Shown piece after piece: positions 58,701 through 60,557 of a stretch of DNA of 60,557 nt. The position numbers were made by a program, and so were the translations under genes. Numbering within the stretch: the stretch's first letter is position 1; each line of letters opens with the position of its first letter. A model generated the notes under the pieces. It saw nothing but the letters and a program-made list of their open reading frames with translations. It made no database searches and was not told the DNA's origin. Origin of the DNA: Parachlorella kessleri (lineage: Eukaryota; Chlorophyta; Trebouxiophyceae; Chlorellales; Chlorellaceae); the NCBI GenBank assembly GCA_001598975.1, contig BBXU01000622.1:1-60557 (forward strand), written 5' to 3'.

Positions 58701-60557
58701 GCCAGAAGTTCCGGTTGGCCTTCAAAGCCTGGCGGTGCATGTCTAGAGCGGCCTTGAAGCTGTTCTGCAAAGGATAATGAAGCTAGCACAGACTGGGTCA
58801 GAGTTGGAGGGCTGGACACTGCACTACCCCGCCTGTGCAGACCACGGCAGTGTAGTTGTCTGGGTTTACAACGAGCAAACGTGAGCAGAAAGTTGCTGAT
58901 ATCGATGTACCTGGAACTCCACGTACGACAGCAAGTCTGTGGAGGACCCACCACCACTGCCACTCCGCTGCTTCTGCTCGCGGTCCCTGCAGCATAGCAA
59001 AATGTCAGACGCAACAACAATGTTTCACGCCTGGCTGCGACCATGAAATATCTTTACGCCACACTTGACAGACTCTCGACTGAAGGGCTGCCATCCTCTG
59101 CCATTGCCGTCACTCACACTTCATCCTACCTGACAAAGATCATGTAGCGCTCCCCCATGGTTGTTTCCAGCTTCCTTGCCACCTCCAGCAGCCCGGCCCC
59201 AGCCTGCAAGTCGACAGCAGTGGGACGTGATCACATCCTTGTCAGGTTACCTCATGCGCATCCGCCAATCTGCACAGCTGGGTCTGCTTCCATAGAGGCT
59301 AGTAGCCGCTGCCGGTCACAATCAAGTTGCCTTGCCTGGGGCGCTTTTCGTTGGTCAATGAGGAAGGAGGAGTAGGCTATGTGGAGATGGGCAGATTCAG
59401 GGAACTGCAGCAGGCCCGCCTTGTACACCGCGTCTGCAGGAGCATTCAATGTTCCCAGAGTAGCAGGCTCAGTGTCTGAAACTCGGTAACTGCTCAGCAG
59501 GCATTGCACCATGCACGCGGGTCATTCATATGTGACGACATGCGTGACCAATCGAGCAATGACAATAGGCAGTGACTCTCCATGCCGTGCCTAGCGTAAG
59601 GGCCCTCCCCTCATACCTGCAGTGTCTATCCAAGCAGGTATCGGGTCGCCCCATTGATCACGTATACGGCCGCAGCGTGCAACAATCTGCAAAGCAATAA
59701 ACGTCAGGTGGCTACGATGTGTATACCAAGCCAACAATACTCTGCCTAGCTGGTCCGACCCGTCGTAGAGATTTGGGTGGGTACCTCCTAGGGGGCTCAC
59801 AAGCATTGCTGGGTGACTGCCGCTGACTTTGCTTCAACCCTGGGTCGACCGTCAATCACCCAGAGCAGGTCCTGGCAAGTCCTGGGAAGCGACCTCACCT
59901 CCACCTCCAGCTCATCAATGAACTTGTGGATGACAGGTGTGTCGATAGCCTTGAGGCCCAAGCGGTACATGAGGGCAATCTGCGACATGACAAGCAGGCA
60001 CAAGCAATAGGCTGGAGTCACGAGAAGGTGTTTGGCAGGGGGTGGAGCAAATGAATTCTGAGGGGCGCCCCAGGTTAGCGTGCTGAACAAGGCATCTCAC
60101 CTTGTGCGCATGCTGCATTCTTATATAGAGTGCCACCCACACCATGGGCACAACCACCAGCAGACCTGCGGCATTTTACAGCGAAGCAATCGATGATTCC
60201 TGGCCAAGCCAGAGCCACCCATCAACAGTTCATAGGAGCAAGTGCATCTAGGTTCTCACCCTCACGTGCTGCTACCGCCACCCTGGGAACTACTCATGCA
60301 CTCACCAGCCCAGAGCAGCACGGTAAATGACAGCTTGTCGCTTGACTGGTAGAAGAAGGCCATAAGTACAATCAGGAAGGAAGCCCAACTCAGGGCGCCG
60401 AAGAAGGAGGCCTGCAGGTTGATAGTGGCTTCTTGGATGCAGTGGAGGCTGCATGGAACTGCAGGCTGTGAAGTGCAGGCTTCAGACAGCGGTGCCAGCA
60501 ACAGCTACCGTGTCCCAGCCGTATGATGTTGAGATAGGATGCTTCCGCTGCCTGTGG
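45684..60557 (-). CDS. Gene 4: TmcB-type TPR, FixL-like PAS membrane protein, N-terminus off window
   Basis: The right edge cuts the gene just upstream of the exon encoding LSWASFLIVLMAFFYQSSDK (about 60310-60430). The start codon and the first eight or so membrane exons are therefore missing. The stop is at 45684-45686, after KITFA. All later modules match gene 3 in order and largely in exon size. Oddities: the Arg that follows the FixL-type His is replaced by His (57252-57254), and an exon of the second ectodomain is tandemly duplicated (47472-47728). The Ser-rich linker reads SPQSSRSSTPVQEDY (about 52080-52150). No catalytic output domain is seen. Confidence 0.83.
46845..48745 (-). other. 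Gene 4 second C-terminal TM-ectodomain-TM module
   Basis: Opening helix IMMVPFMLWCVVVCIVYAVS (48625-48745, 38-codon exon); NLVGSQMLHYYCSVAFTQSV (48210-48330); VQGLLYGSVSLGLDGAVR with LWFGEGCLQWNASKC (47870-48055); the duplicated NNGLNQLVNTYLRHLGEFAL exon (47606-47728); AREGTPLE mini-exon (47334-47357); NTANFVSDGQGRMALIVIVQ (47165-47250); closing helix AMVLGVVQVMYFHFRMLAPF with LRHSKR (46845-46950). Confidence 0.6.
47472..47728 (-). other. Tandem exon duplication in gene 4, second copy intronic
   Basis: Copy A (47606-47728) encodes ETNNGLNQLVNTYLRHLGEF through FMFIWRV. Copy B (about 47472-47591) repeats the exon (MFIEEAAELTMLRAASNITS, then FAFLWTI) but lacks 10 nt of the NNGL part and carries an extra base. 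Splicing copy A at GTG|GTGAGA to AG|GCGAGGGAAGG (47357) gives FIWRV+AREGTPLE in frame. Copy B joined at GATTT|GTGGCT would be out of frame. Gene 3 has no intron here. Confidence 0.65.
48920..49310 (-). other. Gene 4 cytosolic loop with acidic and poly-Gln runs
   Basis: VPRPVVMQLATKEVQVSFDD is followed by an acidic run (DEEGDDDDGE) at 49200-49310. A short Gln run (QQQQQKEQ) then leads to AGSAGKGVGFSLTSAKRKLV (48920-49020). Confidence 0.6.
49465..51270 (-). other. Gene 4 first C-terminal TM-ectodomain-TM module
   Basis: Opening helix AVMVLLLLGVHALFFGLTI (51175-51270); VLNILIACTDANNVNSL (50630-50730); DYYVSYYRQWMFDK (50470-50530); VMFGSNPNKLVLPPTEEQR (50240-50385); YNSSLWDLTQRFNTASRMV and LVNYTA (49970-50090); NKEALANGLVQNLSFQKEV (49755-49865); closing helix SEAGGLIPLCCLCLYVLLTL (49465-49592). 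NSSL, NYTA and NLSF are sequons. Confidence 0.6.
52390..56615 (-). other. Gene 4 further PAS-like units (PAS 2-5) and linker start
   Basis: PAS 2: ATLWVNTGGNILGLNR (56545-56615), DFCGYSLGDVRGEVVGSLG (56205-56385) and HKYGAAVPVSGTASFSG (55980-56065). PAS 3: VVSVTPAGQVVYANAALETM with LGYEPGK (55735-55862), LHLRWMQQIAQNSD (55470-55590), GRNNKQVAVHMRMVEAQ (55145-55245) and CLTATTTEVEVPEADAWGG (54895-54985). PAS 4: MLLLVHADGRVLAIKADSAT with ALHGFG (54650-54775), SIYEVIEDFAKPAGL (54375-54515) and ASFRVGVVASASATRQLKQR (54040-54190). PAS 5 (weak): LEAVLEIDSHLKIKAAG (53325-53415) and GTYLFGSRGLKGHSI (53070-53155). Then DFLAVKRTMLKHSGDQAVGE (52815-52940) and LVHLQGADKYGDGS (52390-52475). Confidence 0.6.
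56790..57510 (-). other. Gene 4 FixL-like PAS (candidate heme PAS)
   Basis: VVVINAAGTLQFG (57470-57510), LELFGYKQGELDGK then LMPPPYSSQHNQYIQHYKK (57235-57370), MGKPAIPAVALNAQGFSFM (56965-57050) and SLAIKQLQRGDAKSFMGVFK (56790-56870). The ligand-position His codon is 57270-57272. The position that is Arg in genes 2 and 3, and in FixL, is His here (57252-57254), so this copy may bind heme differently or not at all. Confidence 0.6.
58050..60430 (-). other. Gene 4 last N-terminal helices and TmcB-type TPR region
   Basis: Helices LSWASFLIVLMAFFYQSSDK (60310-60430) and VVVPMVWVALYIRMQHAHK (60110-60165) precede the TPR region. The TPR landmarks are LMYRLGLKAIDTPVIHKFID (59890-59990), ARCGRIRDQWGDPIPAWID (59620-59690), YKAGLLQFPESAHLHIAYSS (59345-59440), VARKLETTMGERYMIFV (59130-59205), DLLSYVEFQ (58910-58990), LLVRKDVAFGDLTGAFAAME (58600-58770), YPNSPKLLQAYALYLEV (58295-58365) and SVKSNPSRASRYRTEASLLE (58050-58165). 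An acidic exon, EGSEESASAEDKAVGAMVDD (57690-57790), follows before the first PAS. Confidence 0.7.

Overview
This window looks like nuclear DNA of a green alga (chlorophyte, probably volvocine-like or a relative). The coding signal is split into about 60 short exons per gene, separated by GT-AG introns whose acceptors very often read TGCAG. Base composition is moderately GC-rich. The proteins match a family expanded in Chlamydomonas-type algae: TmcB/TmcC (tiny macrocysts)-type TPR proteins fused to PAS domains. No prokaryotic operon structure is present.

The window is dominated by four tandem, head-to-tail paralogues, all on the minus strand. Gene 1 (1-2409) has only its N-terminal part here and runs off the left edge. 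Gene 2 (4056-21844) and gene 3 (26102-43063) are complete. Gene 4 (45684-60557) runs off the right edge, so its N-terminus is missing. Each full gene spans about 17-18 kb and appears to encode a protein of roughly 2,000 residues. The order is: about ten membrane helices; a TmcB-type TPR region; a FixL-like PAS with a conserved His at the heme-ligand position; three or four more PAS-like units; a Ser-rich linker; two TM-ectodomain-TM modules separated by a cytosolic loop with poly-Gln and acidic runs; and a cytosolic tail. That tail ends in RVSFA, KISFA or KITFA, which matches the protein phosphatase 1 docking motif (RVxF). The layout suggests membrane sensors that combine gas or redox sensing with phosphatase recruitment. 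That functional reading is inference.

Between genes 2 and 3 lies a decayed LINE-type retrotransposon on the plus strand (about 22.7-25.26 kb). It carries a PHD finger in its reverse-transcriptase ORF, several frameshifts and a 40-bp perfect hairpin. The other spacers hold a conserved upstream block shared by genes 1 and 2, a CACGTG palindrome, an 11-bp minisatellite and, at 43.1-45.6 kb, a segment I cannot identify.

Notable irregularities are a one-base insertion in a membrane exon of gene 2, a GC-AG intron in gene 2, and a tandem exon duplication in gene 4 that seems to have created a new intron. Exon boundaries were read by eye from paralogue comparison and splice signals, so module coordinates are approximate unless a single codon or site is given.
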